In this document: piece by piece, positions 50,729 through 59,338 of the stretch
How positions within the stretch are numbered: position 1 is the first letter of the stretch
How the letters are laid out: the number at the start of each line of letters is the position of its first letter
Source of the DNA: CAVQND01 sp964653485
Lineage (GTDB): Bacteria > Verrucomicrobiota > Verrucomicrobiia > Limisphaerales > UBA8199
Assembly (NCBI GenBank): GCA_964653485.1
Contig: CAZZFF010000005.1
Coordinates: forward strand, 37,868-101,867
Direction of reading: 5' to 3'
DNA length: 64,000 bases
Translations under genes and position numbers: made by a program
The notes under the pieces: model-generated
Seen by the model: only the letters and a program-made list of their open reading frames with translations
Databases searched by the model: none
What the model was told of the DNA's origin: nothing

Positions 50729-51802
50729 CTATTTCCGCGGCGCCCCGTAGTATCGTTTGAACCGGCTTGATTCGTATGCCTCGAGCTTCCCGCCCGGATC
50801 GCGCATAAGGCGGGCGGCCGCTCCGGCCGTCGCCGCGACCACCCTCAGACCTTTGTCCGGTCCCAGGACGCTGACGACCTTGGTCAGGCTGTCCGCGGTC
50901 ATGCCGCGGGGGGCAATGACGTTGACCAGGCTGTGGTTGGTCAGCCCGATGCCGGTCCGCGGGTCCACGATGTGCGAGTAACGCTTGCCCTCGATTTCCA
51001 GGCGCTGATAAAGGTCGCTCGAAGTCGAAATGGCGGCGTTCTTGAGCAAGAGAAATCGGCCAGGCGGCGCGTTGGTCACATCCAGCGGCGCCAGTTCTAT
51101 GCGCCAGGCCGGCTTGCCGGGCGGGGGATCGCCTACCATGACATCGCCTCCGCCTTCAATCAGCGCCCGGCCCAGGCCCCGGCCTTTCAGTGTCTGGAGG
51201 GCCTGGTCCACCGCATAGCCCTTGGCGATGCCGCCCAGGTCCAGCCGCATCCCGGGGGCCAGCAATTCCGCCGCGCGCGCCTTGGAGTTCAGGCGGACGA
51301 GGCGGTAGCCGACCGCTTTGCGGGCTTGGGCCAACCGCTCGGGGTCGGGCAACTGACCCTGCCGCCGTGCGCGGCGCCAGAGGTTGACGCAAGGGCCAAC
51401 CGTGATGTCGAAAGCCCCGTCGCTGCGTTCCGCCATCGCTTGCGCCCCCTGTAACACCGCCCAAAGGTCGGGGCTCACGGGGACCTCCCGGCCCTGTCCT
51501 GAAGTGCGGGACAGCTTGCTCAGTTCGCTGTCCGCATCGTAATCGCTCATGATGTCGTTGAGTTCCTGGACCCGGTGGAATGCCGCCTCGGCGCCCTCAT
51601 CGGCCTGGGCCTTGTCCGGCGCGTAGAGCACGATCCGGAATGGCACTCCCATCTCGGGCCGCTCGTATTCATAGCGCGCCAGCCCGGGCGCCTCCTTCGG
51701 GACCGAGACGCAGGACACGGCGGCTAGCACCAGGGCCGCCAACAAGGGCATCGATAGGGCGAGGGCGACAGAGCCGCGTCTGTGAAAGAGCCGGGTTCTC
51801 AC
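50729..51802 (-). CDS. apbE: FAD:protein FMN transferase (ApbE), lipoprotein
   Basis: 357 residues from GTG 51802 (MRTRLFHRRGSVALALSMPL), which gives a lipoprotein signal ending LAAVSC. Motifs: MGVPFRIVLYAPD at the start of the fold, YDADSELSKLSR, SDGAFDITVGPCVNLWR, LDLGGIAKGYAVDQAL (flavin-binding), AISTSSDLYQR, SHIVDPRTG. It covalently attaches FMN to Thr of periplasmic flavoproteins such as RnfG or NqrC subunits. No such target is encoded nearby. Confidence 0.94.
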   Translation of the reverse strand: MRTRLFHRRGSVALALSMPLLAALVLAAVSCVSVPKEAPGLARYEYERPEMGVPFRIVLYAPDKAQADEGAEAAFHRVQELNDIMSDYDADSELSKLSRTSGQGREVPVSPDLWAVLQGAQAMAERSDGAFDITVGPCVNLWRRARRQGQLPDPERLAQARKAVGYRLVRLNSKARAAELLAPGMRLDLGGIAKGYAVDQALQTLKGRGLGRALIEGGGDVMVGDPPPGKPAWRIELAPLDVTNAPPGRFLLLKNAAISTSSDLYQRLEIEGKRYSHIVDPRTGIGLTNHSLVNVIAPRGMTADSLTKVVSVLGPDKGLRVVAATAGAAARLMRDPGGKLEAYESSRFKRYYGAPRK

Positions 51803-52162
51803 TTTGGGCAATCCCGGCCGGCGGGCATTCGATACAGCAACATCCCCACAATCTATCCCTTGCCCCTTGGGCTTGTAAACAGCTTGGTCACGCGCAGCTT
51901 GCAAAATCCTCGTCCATGGGGTCAACTAGGGACCGCAAAACCGGCATACACAACAACTGTCAAGCCCATGCCAACTAAGTGCTCATGACCACTAAGGAAA
52001 CCACTACTTCGCGCCGGCGGATCCTCTGGACACTGGGTCGTGAAGGCCGGACCTTGTTCCTGCTGACCTCGGCGGAAGCCAAACCGGCGTTCTCAAGAAC
52101 GCTTACTGGTCCCTCACCACCATGCCAAGACTCTTCGTTCAGTCTTTGACCTAGACCGAGTT

Positions 52163-53260
52163 ATGGGAGCGACCACAAGCCGAATATTGGAGCAGATATC
52201 GCTTTCGGGCTACAAGTCCATCCGCGAGCTCACGGACTTTCGTTTGGAAAGCGGGCTAAATGTCCTCATCGGTGCGAACGGCTCAGGCAAAACGAATTTC
52301 ATACGCTTTTTCGACCTGCTTGGCCATCTCATGGACCCGAACAAGGGCCTCCAGAATTACGTGAGTGCCCGGGGAGGCGCCGATGCGTTCCTTTTTCGAG
52401 GAGTGAAGGTGACGCAGGAATTCAAGGCCCATCTGCAGTTCGGCAAGAACAAATACAAGTTTACTCTCAGAGCGGCGGATGATCGCTCCCTCTTCTTTGC
52501 CCAGGAATCAGCGCCCTTTCAAGGCCCGCTCTATGGCCCAGTTGAGAACGAACAAGGCAGCGGCCACAAAGAAAGCGCCCTTGCCCGCAAGATTGGCACC
52601 AGCAGCGAGCAATGGGTAAAGGAAAGCATCAGGGACTGGCGGGTGTACCATTTCCATGACACCTCTCCTTCCGCGCCCGTCATGGGTTTGTGCAATATGG
52701 TCGACAACGACGCCCTGCACGCCAACGCCGCCAACCTCGCTGCGTTTTTGATGAAGATGGCGGAATCCCATCCTGAACAGTACGCCCAGATCGAGGAAAC
52801 GATCCGCCAGGTCGCCCCCTTTTTCGGCACTTTCGTTCTCAAAGAAGTCTCTCCGGGTCAGACGCAACTGCTCTGGAAAGACCGCTACTCCGACCTTCTC
52901 TACTACCCCCACCAGCTCTCGGATGGCACCTTGCGCTACATCTGCCTGGCTACGCTGCTGCTCCAGCCGAAGCCTGCCGCAACCGTTATCATCGACGAGC
53001 CGGAGTTGGGCTTGCATCCCTATGCCATTAAGCTGCTCGCGAGCCTCCTGCACGAGGCCGCGGGGCGTGCTCAGTTGATCGTTTCCACGCAGGCATCGCT
53101 GTTGGTCGATGAACTGACACCGGAGCAGGTCATCGTCGTTAACCATCACGACGGCGAGACACAGTTTGAGCGCCAGGATTCCGCGAAACTTCGCGAGTGG
53201 CTGAAGGAATATACCCTGGGGCAGCTCTGGGAGAAGAATGAGCTGGGAGGCCTGCCCTGA
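52163..53260 (+). CDS. AAA ATPase (AAA_21/RecF-like), first gene of a second ATPase-nuclease pair
   Basis: 365 residues. N-terminus LEQISLSGYKSIRELTDFRL, Walker A LIGANGSGKTNFI (about 40-48), long middle with HANAANLAAFLMKMAESHP, signature-like HQLSDGTLRYICLATLLL, Walker B TVIIDEPELGLHPYAI, and STQASLLVDEL where an H-switch is normally found (Q here). This is the DUF2813/AAA_21 family that pairs with DUF4276 proteins. The stop overlaps the next ATG by one base (TGATG), so translation is coupled. The upstream 175 nt hold no gene I can support. Confidence 0.9.
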   Translation: MGATTSRILEQISLSGYKSIRELTDFRLESGLNVLIGANGSGKTNFIRFFDLLGHLMDPNKGLQNYVSARGGADAFLFRGVKVTQEFKAHLQFGKNKYKFTLRAADDRSLFFAQESAPFQGPLYGPVENEQGSGHKESALARKIGTSSEQWVKESIRDWRVYHFHDTSPSAPVMGLCNMVDNDALHANAANLAAFLMKMAESHPEQYAQIEETIRQVAPFFGTFVLKEVSPGQTQLLWKDRYSDLLYYPHQLSDGTLRYICLATLLLQPKPAATVIIDEPELGLHPYAIKLLASLLHEAAGRAQLIVSTQASLLVDELTPEQVIVVNHHDGETQFERQDSAKLREWLKEYTLGQLWEKNELGGLP

Positions 53261-53943
53261 TGCCTTGGGTCCGTCTTTATATCACCGTCGAAGGGCAGGC
53301 GGAAAAGGACTTTGCCGACCGAGCGATGAAGCCGCATCTCGCCGCTTACTCCGTCGATGTCCGTCCCCGCGTGGTCCTTACCAATCGCAAGCTGGGAAAG
53401 CGCGGCGGCGTACTCGATTTCGCAAAGATTAGAGGGGATATCGATCGGTTGATGAAAGAGGATCGGCATGGAGAAGCGCGCTTTACCACCATGGTGGACC
53501 TGTATGCCCTGCCTCCGGAGTTCCCTGGGTGGGCTGATGCGCGAGCAAAAGTTCGGCCTATCGAACGAGTCGCCGTGTTGGAAGAGGCGCTGCAAACGGA
53601 GTTCGCCGAACCGCGCTTCATTCCATTCATCCAACTCCACGAGTTCGAGGCGTTGCTGTATTGCGATCTCGGAGAACTACAGCGGCGGATTGCCAACTCG
53701 GAGTCGGGCATTCGCAACCTCAGTTCAGAGGTTGCGAACATCGAGCCCGAGGAGATCAACGAAGGCCCCATGACTGCGCCCAGCAAACGTATCATTCGCC
53801 ATGTTCCGATCTATGAGCGGAGCAAGGTGCGCGTGGGCGCTCCCGCCGCCGCCGCCATCGGCCTGAGCAAGTTGCGTTCGATGTGCCCCCATTTCGGGGC
53901 ATGGCTTTCTAGGTTGGAGAGCCTGGCCGGACGCGCAGCCTGA
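53260..53943 (+). CDS. DUF4276 family protein, TOPRIM-like candidate nuclease
   Basis: 227 residues. RLYITVEGQAEKDFADRAMK holds the TOPRIM-type VEG-x-(T/A)E motif. TTMVDLYALPPEFPGW is the D-x-(Y) block and HEFEALLYCD a further acidic block; these three together are the DUF4276 hallmarks. GKRGGVLDFAKIRGDI is also family-typical. It would act with the ATPase encoded immediately upstream, as TOPRIM partners do in OLD- and PARIS-type systems. Whether it cuts DNA or RNA is not known. Confidence 0.88.
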   Translation: MPWVRLYITVEGQAEKDFADRAMKPHLAAYSVDVRPRVVLTNRKLGKRGGVLDFAKIRGDIDRLMKEDRHGEARFTTMVDLYALPPEFPGWADARAKVRPIERVAVLEEALQTEFAEPRFIPFIQLHEFEALLYCDLGELQRRIANSESGIRNLSSEVANIEPEEINEGPMTAPSKRIIRHVPIYERSKVRVGAPAAAAIGLSKLRSMCPHFGAWLSRLESLAGRAA

Positions 53944-54065
53944 GATTGGAGGGAAACAGACAACGCCGCCGCAGCTCCCCGGCAGAAGCCTGTCGTCTGC
54001 CATGAAGTGGATGCGCCCTTGATGTTATGTTTGACGCGGCCTCGCGGGCGGGTATGTTCGGCGAC

Positions 54066-55793
54066 ATGAGCGCACCTCAAAGGCAGTCTTTTTTCCGCGG
54101 CGCATTATCGGGGGGGCAGGCCCGGTCCACGTTCACCGCGTCAAGCGCGGCGATGATGGCTGCGCTCTTTTGCGGACTCGCGTGCTTGGGCTTTGTGCGC
54201 GCGGCGCGGGCGGCGGCCGAGGCGCCCCCGGCGGCGATGCAGAAGCGGTGGCTGTTCGTGTGGCGGGAAATGAGCGACCCGAAGGAGGTCGAGCGCATGA
54301 TCGCCCGCTTCCCGCGCGCCAGGGCCGACGGTTACAACGGGGTCGCGTTCTCATACAACGTTGCCCCGGAGAAGGCGGCGGAGCTGAAAGAGGCGGCCCG
54401 GCGGAACGGACTGGACCTGGTGGCTATCGTGATGGGTGGCGCGCACGACCATAACTACACCGAAGGTGTGCTCTCGACAAACGCCCTGTTCGTGGCGCAT
54501 GACCGAACCGCACGGTTCCAGCCTGATAATCCTACCCGAGTGCTCAATGGCGATTTCGAGGAGGCCACCGGCAACTTTTTCAAGGGATGGACGCTCCAGG
54601 ATGACCCGGGCTTGACGACCTTCGCCGACCACGCGGTTGTCCACTCCGGCACGACATCCTTGCGCATGGAGAGCATCGGCAAGAACCAACATCGCCATTG
54701 CCGGCTGGCGCAGCCTCTCAAGCTCCAGCCTCACCGCCAATACCACATCTCCGTCTGGGTCAAGACCGAGAATCTCTCTCCGTCGGACCCCGAAGTGAAG
54801 GTGCTGACCTCAGACGCGCAGCACTCGATCAGCTTCCAGACCTTCCATGCCGAACAGACCCAGGACTGGAAGCAGTGCGACCTGGTCTTCAACAGCCTGG
54901 ACAACCGCGAGGGCCTTCTCTACCTCGGGTCGTGGTCCGGAAAGGACGGCAAGGTGTGGTGGGACGATCTGCGCATCGAGGAAATCGGGTTGGTGAACGT
55001 GCTCCGCCGGCCCGGCTGTCCGGTGACGGTGAGAGGCGAGGACGGGACCCTGTTGGAAGAGGGCCGGGACTACGAGCGGATTGTCGACCCCCAGCTTCAT
55101 CCCTGGCGCGCCTTCCACGAAGGACCCTCCATCAAGCTGAATCCCGGTTCGGCTATCCAGGACGGCGCCCGTCTCCGCGTGAGCTATTACCACCCCCTCA
55201 TCGTCTATGAAGACAGGCTGACGTGCTGCATCAGCGAACCCAGGATTTTCGATGATTGGCGGCAGGAGGTCAAACGGGCCGATGAACTTTTTCATCCCGC
55301 GGCCTTCCTGATGTCCCATGATGAAATGCGCGTCATGAACCAGTGCGCCCTCTGCCAGAGCAAACACCTGACGCCCGGCGAACTGCTTGCCTGGAATGTC
55401 CGCCAGGCGGCCGACATCATCCGCACCGAGCGGCCCGACGCCGAAATCTGGGTCTGGAACGACATGTTCGACCCCATGCACAACGCCGTGGCCCATTACT
55501 ACGCGGTCAACGGCCCGCTCGCAGGCTCCTGGAAGGGCCTGGCAAAAGACATCGGCATCGTCAATTGGCACGGCGGCCTGGAGGGGAGGAATTGCAAGTT
55601 CTTCGCCGACCTGGGCCTGAGGCAGATACTCTCAGGTTACTATGACGCGGACACGGACGGAGCGGCGATTACCAAGTGGCGGGACAACACCAAGGGCGTT
55701 CCGGGCATCGTGGGAGCGATGTACACCACGTGGGAAGATAAATACGACGCCATGGACGTCTGGGCCGAGAGGGCCTGGGGCGGCGGACGGTGA
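54066..55793 (+). CDS. Secreted carbohydrate-active-like protein: TIM-barrel-like halves around a CBM-like domain
   Basis: 575 residues from ATG 54066 (a longer start at 54027 is possible). A signal segment (MMAALFCGLACLGFVRAARA) precedes WLFVWREMSDPKEVERMIAR and DGYNGVAFSYNVAPEKAAEL, the first barrel strands. Residues ~155-320 match a CBM4/9-like beta sandwich (VLNGDFEEATGNFFKGWTLQ, TSLRMESIGKNQHRHCRLAQ, VWWDDLRIEEIGLVNV). The rest returns to barrel-like strands (FLMSHDEMRVMNQC, EIWVWNDMFDPMHNAVAHYY). It resembles glycoside hydrolases interrupted by a binding module; no known family number can be assigned from the sequence alone. Confidence 0.72.
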   Translation: MSAPQRQSFFRGALSGGQARSTFTASSAAMMAALFCGLACLGFVRAARAAAEAPPAAMQKRWLFVWREMSDPKEVERMIARFPRARADGYNGVAFSYNVAPEKAAELKEAARRNGLDLVAIVMGGAHDHNYTEGVLSTNALFVAHDRTARFQPDNPTRVLNGDFEEATGNFFKGWTLQDDPGLTTFADHAVVHSGTTSLRMESIGKNQHRHCRLAQPLKLQPHRQYHISVWVKTENLSPSDPEVKVLTSDAQHSISFQTFHAEQTQDWKQCDLVFNSLDNREGLLYLGSWSGKDGKVWWDDLRIEEIGLVNVLRRPGCPVTVRGEDGTLLEEGRDYERIVDPQLHPWRAFHEGPSIKLNPGSAIQDGARLRVSYYHPLIVYEDRLTCCISEPRIFDDWRQEVKRADELFHPAAFLMSHDEMRVMNQCALCQSKHLTPGELLAWNVRQAADIIRTERPDAEIWVWNDMFDPMHNAVAHYYAVNGPLAGSWKGLAKDIGIVNWHGGLEGRNCKFFADLGLRQILSGYYDADTDGAAITKWRDNTKGVPGIVGAMYTTWEDKYDAMDVWAERAWGGGR

Positions 55794-55900
55794 ACAGCGC
55801 CCGAGTCGGGCCGGTCCAAGGCAATTCCGGCGCCATGCCGCGGACAGGCGACAGTGCAATGTGAGCGCGTCACGCTTGCGGGCCACGCGGCCCACAAAGG

Positions 55901-56605
55901 TCATAAGTCTTTCTCGACCAGCCGATACCCGATTCCCGCTTCGGTTTTGAGGTAGGTCGAGCGGGAAGAATCCGGTTCGAGTTTCTGGCGGAGGTGCGCG
56001 ATGTGGACGCGCAAATAGTCGGTATGGTCCATGGAGTTTGGCCCCCAGATTTCCCGGAGTATGTGCTGATGAGTGAGCACTCGGGAGGGGTGCTGGACAA
56101 AGAGGCTCAACAACGAATACTCGATGGGAGTCAGTCTCACTTCGCTGCCGTTGACCTTTACAATCCGCGTGTTCAAATCCACCTCCAGGCCGCCGGAGCG
56201 AAAAACGGGAGACCCTGAGGCGAGGTTCTTGTGGCGCTGCGCCACGCGCAGCCGAGCCAGGAGTTCTCCGGTTCTGAACGGTTTGGTCACATAATCGTCC
56301 GCCCCGTTGTCCAAAGCGGCGATCATTTCCTCCTCGCGCTCGCGGACGGAAACCACCACCACGGGCACGCTGCTCCATTGACGGAGCCGCTTCAGGACAC
56401 TGGAGCCGTCCATATCGGGCAGGCCCAGGTCCAAAATAATGACGTCCGGAGGCCGTTGGGCCGCCTCGGAGATTCCCTCCGCTCCGGTGGAGGTCTCGAC
56501 GACCTTGTAGTCGTTCGCCTCGAGACAGGCGTGCAGGAGGCGTCGAATCTGCTGTTCATCGTCAATAATCAGTGCGATTGGCTTGATGCCATGATTGTTG
56601 CTCAT
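55901..56605 (-). CDS. kdpE: KdpE-type OmpR-family response regulator
   Basis: 234 residues from ATG 56605 (MSNNHGIKPIALIIDDEQQI); the longer frame to 56767 only antisenses kdpD. Receiver domain with phospho-acceptor in VIILDLGLPDMDG and lysine in YVTKPFRTGEL, then a winged helix (VRLTPIEYSLLSLFVQHPSR, VLTHQHILREIWGPNSMDHT, DYLRVHIAHLRQKLE). Typical KdpE. One nucleotide separates it from the kdpD stop. The kdpFABC genes that it would normally control are not in this window. Confidence 0.9.
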   Translation of the reverse strand: MSNNHGIKPIALIIDDEQQIRRLLHACLEANDYKVVETSTGAEGISEAAQRPPDVIILDLGLPDMDGSSVLKRLRQWSSVPVVVVSVREREEEMIAALDNGADDYVTKPFRTGELLARLRVAQRHKNLASGSPVFRSGGLEVDLNTRIVKVNGSEVRLTPIEYSLLSLFVQHPSRVLTHQHILREIWGPNSMDHTDYLRVHIAHLRQKLEPDSSRSTYLKTEAGIGYRLVEKDL

Positions 56606-56606
56606 G

Positions 56607-59330
56607 TTAACACGCGACGCTCGACAGGCGGCATTTGGCCTCCTCCTGGCGCCCAGGGGCCTGAGAAGCGGGCTGCCAGTGACCCGCCGAGGGCAGCCGC
56701 ACTGTGAAGAGAGCGCCGCCCTCCGCGCGGTTCGTGGCGCTGACCTGACCGCCCTGGGCTTCAACAAACCCCTTCACAATCGCCAGGCCCAGGCCGGTCC
56801 CTCCGGCGGGGGCTGCCGGCGCGCGATAAAACTTCTCGAAAAGTTGGGGCAGAGCTTCCGTTGGAAGTCCCGGCCCATTGTCGGCGACGCTCAGGACCAA
56901 GGCGCCCCGGTCCATAGCGGCGCTCAAGTGGACGGTAGTGCCGGGCGGGGTGTGAAGGGCTGCGTTCAACAAGAGGTTGGTGAGGACTTGCTGCATGAGC
57001 ACGAAGTCCATCCGCGCCAAGGGCAGTCCAGGGGCGATCTCGACCGCCAGGCGATGCTGGCTCAGGTCGTTCTCGATTTCGTCCAGCGTCACCTGGACGA
57101 GGTCCTCGACATCGCACCAATCCAGCTTGGGTTTCACATGCCCCGTCTCGAGGCGGGTCATGTTGAGCAGGTTGCCCACCAGCCGGTTTAGGCGCTGGGC
57201 GGCTTCCTGGATTTCATCGGCCATGTCCTTTTGAAGCCGATGGGGGACGGCATCCGAGGTCTCGCTCAGCGCGCTGGCGGCGCTCGTAATCGCAGCCAGC
57301 GGCGTCCGCATCTCGTGGGAGATGGAGTTGAGAAGGGTCTTGCTAAGCCGCTCGGATTCGGCGGCCAGCTTGGCATGGTGCTCGGCCTCTCGCAACCGTT
57401 CGCGGTCGAGCGCCAGGGCAACGTGGCGAACGAAGGCGTCCAGCAGGTCGCGTTGGTCGGTCGTGAGCAGGGCGTGGTCGCGGAAGCGCAGGCTGAGCAC
57501 TCCGAGGGCGTGCTGGCCCGCAACCAATGGCAGGTGGAGGCCCTCCGCCGAGGGGGAGGTGCTCGTGCCGTGGCCCGCGGCCTGGCGGTTATGGAGCGCC
57601 CAGGCGGCAACTTTGAGTTCCTCCCCGGACAGGTTCCATCTGCCGCCTGGAAAGGGTTCGAGTTCATCATCCTGACTCGAGCCGGCCAGCGATACGGTCA
57701 CGTCGCTTTGGGACACGTTGCCAATCTCCTCGGTGGCGATGGCCAGCAGGTCGGCCACATGGGAGGCCTGGGCCAGCGCGCGCGTGAGCATGTAGAGCCC
57801 GGTGGCGTGTTGTTCCCTGCGGCGTTCGCTGGCCTCCTTGTCCCGCAATCGCGAGGTCTGGTTCCCAACGACGAACGCCACGATGAAATAGGTGATCGTG
57901 GTGATGACGTCTTCCAAACTTTCGAGCCGGAGAGAGAGAATCGGCGGCTCGAAAAAGAAGTCCCACGCCAGGGTGGTCAGGGCGGCCGCTGCCAGCGTGG
58001 GGCCTCGTCGGACGAGCATCGCCAGCATCGAGATTGAAAGCAGATAAACCAGCCCCAGCGAGTGATAGCCGAGCCAGCGGCCTAAAACCGCGTTCAAACC
58101 AGTGGTGCTGGCGACCACGCTCAATGCCAGACCGTACTCTCGCAGCACCGCGGCGCTGATGCGCGAGTTGCCTTGTGGCTGCGGCAGCGGCGCCCGTCCT
58201 TCCACCCGTATCGCATGGACATCGATGTCTCCGCTTTGACGAATCAACCGGTTGAGCACGGAGCCCCCGCGGAAGAGATCGAGCGCCCGCCAACCCTGCG
58301 GCTTTCCGAGCACGATTTGTGAGGCATGCTGCTCGCGGGCTACACGCAACAGCCCTCGCGCGATGTCCTCGTCGCGAGTGGTGACGACCTCGGCCCCCAA
58401 TTCGCGGGCCAGGGCGAGATTGCGCGCCAGCGACGCTCGCCCTTCGCGGTTGAGGCGCCCTCGCATTTCCACATAAACCGCCAGCCAGGTGGCGTTCAGT
58501 TCCCCAGCCATCTGGCGCGTCCAGCGGAGGAGCGCGGCGTCGGCCGGCCCCGGACTGATACCCACAATGAGCCGTTGTCCGGATTTCCATGGTTGGCCGG
58601 CGCCGCCGGCCTGGCGGCTGGAAATGACAGCCCGGCCCACGTGTTCGGCTACAAATCGCAGGGTAAGCTCCCGCAACGCGGAGAGGCTCCCTGGCCGGAA
58701 AACTTCCTGCTGGGCCGCCCAGGCCAGCTCGCGGGCGTACTTTCCGTCCGCCGCCAGCCGGGCGCGCAACTCCTTGGCGGGAAGGTCCACCAACTCAAAT
58801 TCCGCCCCGTCCAGGATGGCGTCGGGAACGGTTTCCTGGACCACGGCTCCGGTGATCTGCCCTACTGCTTCGGCCCGGCTCGCCACGCTCTGAACGTTCA
58901 GGGTCGTGAATACGTGAATGCCGGCATCCAGCAGTTCGGCGACGTCCTGGTATCGCTTCGGATGGCGGGAATCGGCGGCGTTGCTGTGCGCGAGCCGATC
59001 TACCAGCACCAGTTCCGGGCGTCGCGCCAAAACGGCGTCCAGGTCCATCTCCGAGAGAACACGGCCGCGAGAGACTATGTCCAGAGGACTGACGCAGGCC
59101 AATCCTTCGGCAAGCGGCTCCTTTCCTTCGCCTCCGTGGTTTGCCAAGTACCCGATGACCACGTCCCGGCCGGCGGCTTGCTCCCGGCGCGCGGCTTCAA
59201 GCATGGCACGGGTCTTGCCGACTCCGGCCGACATGCCGAAAAAGACCTTGAGCCTTCCCCGCTTCTCAGGAGGGTGTTCCCTCGGGATGAAGCGGGCTCG
59301 GGGGTCGCGTTTGAGGAGCGGTTCTTCCAT
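56607..59330 (-). CDS. kdpD: KdpD-type sensor histidine kinase
   Basis: 907 residues from ATG 59330 (MEEPLLKRDPRARFIPREHP). N-terminal KdpD domain with Walker-A-like GMSAGVGKT and LVDRLAHSNA, a universal-stress (USP) domain (~240-370), four membrane segments in a DUF4118 domain (~390-490), a GAF-like domain, then HisKA (LLNSISHEMRTPLAAITS) and HATPase (DNGPGLPTEAL, GTGLGLAIVKGFVEAQGG). It is a full-length KdpD. It lies 8 nt after an NtrC-type regulator and 1 nt before kdpE. It senses potassium or ionic/turgor state in known cases. Confidence 0.93.
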   Translation of the reverse strand: MEEPLLKRDPRARFIPREHPPEKRGRLKVFFGMSAGVGKTRAMLEAARREQAAGRDVVIGYLANHGGEGKEPLAEGLACVSPLDIVSRGRVLSEMDLDAVLARRPELVLVDRLAHSNAADSRHPKRYQDVAELLDAGIHVFTTLNVQSVASRAEAVGQITGAVVQETVPDAILDGAEFELVDLPAKELRARLAADGKYARELAWAAQQEVFRPGSLSALRELTLRFVAEHVGRAVISSRQAGGAGQPWKSGQRLIVGISPGPADAALLRWTRQMAGELNATWLAVYVEMRGRLNREGRASLARNLALARELGAEVVTTRDEDIARGLLRVAREQHASQIVLGKPQGWRALDLFRGGSVLNRLIRQSGDIDVHAIRVEGRAPLPQPQGNSRISAAVLREYGLALSVVASTTGLNAVLGRWLGYHSLGLVYLLSISMLAMLVRRGPTLAAAALTTLAWDFFFEPPILSLRLESLEDVITTITYFIVAFVVGNQTSRLRDKEASERRREQHATGLYMLTRALAQASHVADLLAIATEEIGNVSQSDVTVSLAGSSQDDELEPFPGGRWNLSGEELKVAAWALHNRQAAGHGTSTSPSAEGLHLPLVAGQHALGVLSLRFRDHALLTTDQRDLLDAFVRHVALALDRERLREAEHHAKLAAESERLSKTLLNSISHEMRTPLAAITSAASALSETSDAVPHRLQKDMADEIQEAAQRLNRLVGNLLNMTRLETGHVKPKLDWCDVEDLVQVTLDEIENDLSQHRLAVEIAPGLPLARMDFVLMQQVLTNLLLNAALHTPPGTTVHLSAAMDRGALVLSVADNGPGLPTEALPQLFEKFYRAPAAPAGGTGLGLAIVKGFVEAQGGQVSATNRAEGGALFTVRLPSAGHWQPASQAPGRQEEAKCRLSSVAC

Positions 59331-59338
59331 TTCCGTCG

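Noticed and set aside
51988..52162. A short plus-strand frame before the AAA ATPase
   Set aside because: About 50 codons, with no motif and no ribosome-binding site; probably the leader of the ATPase gene.
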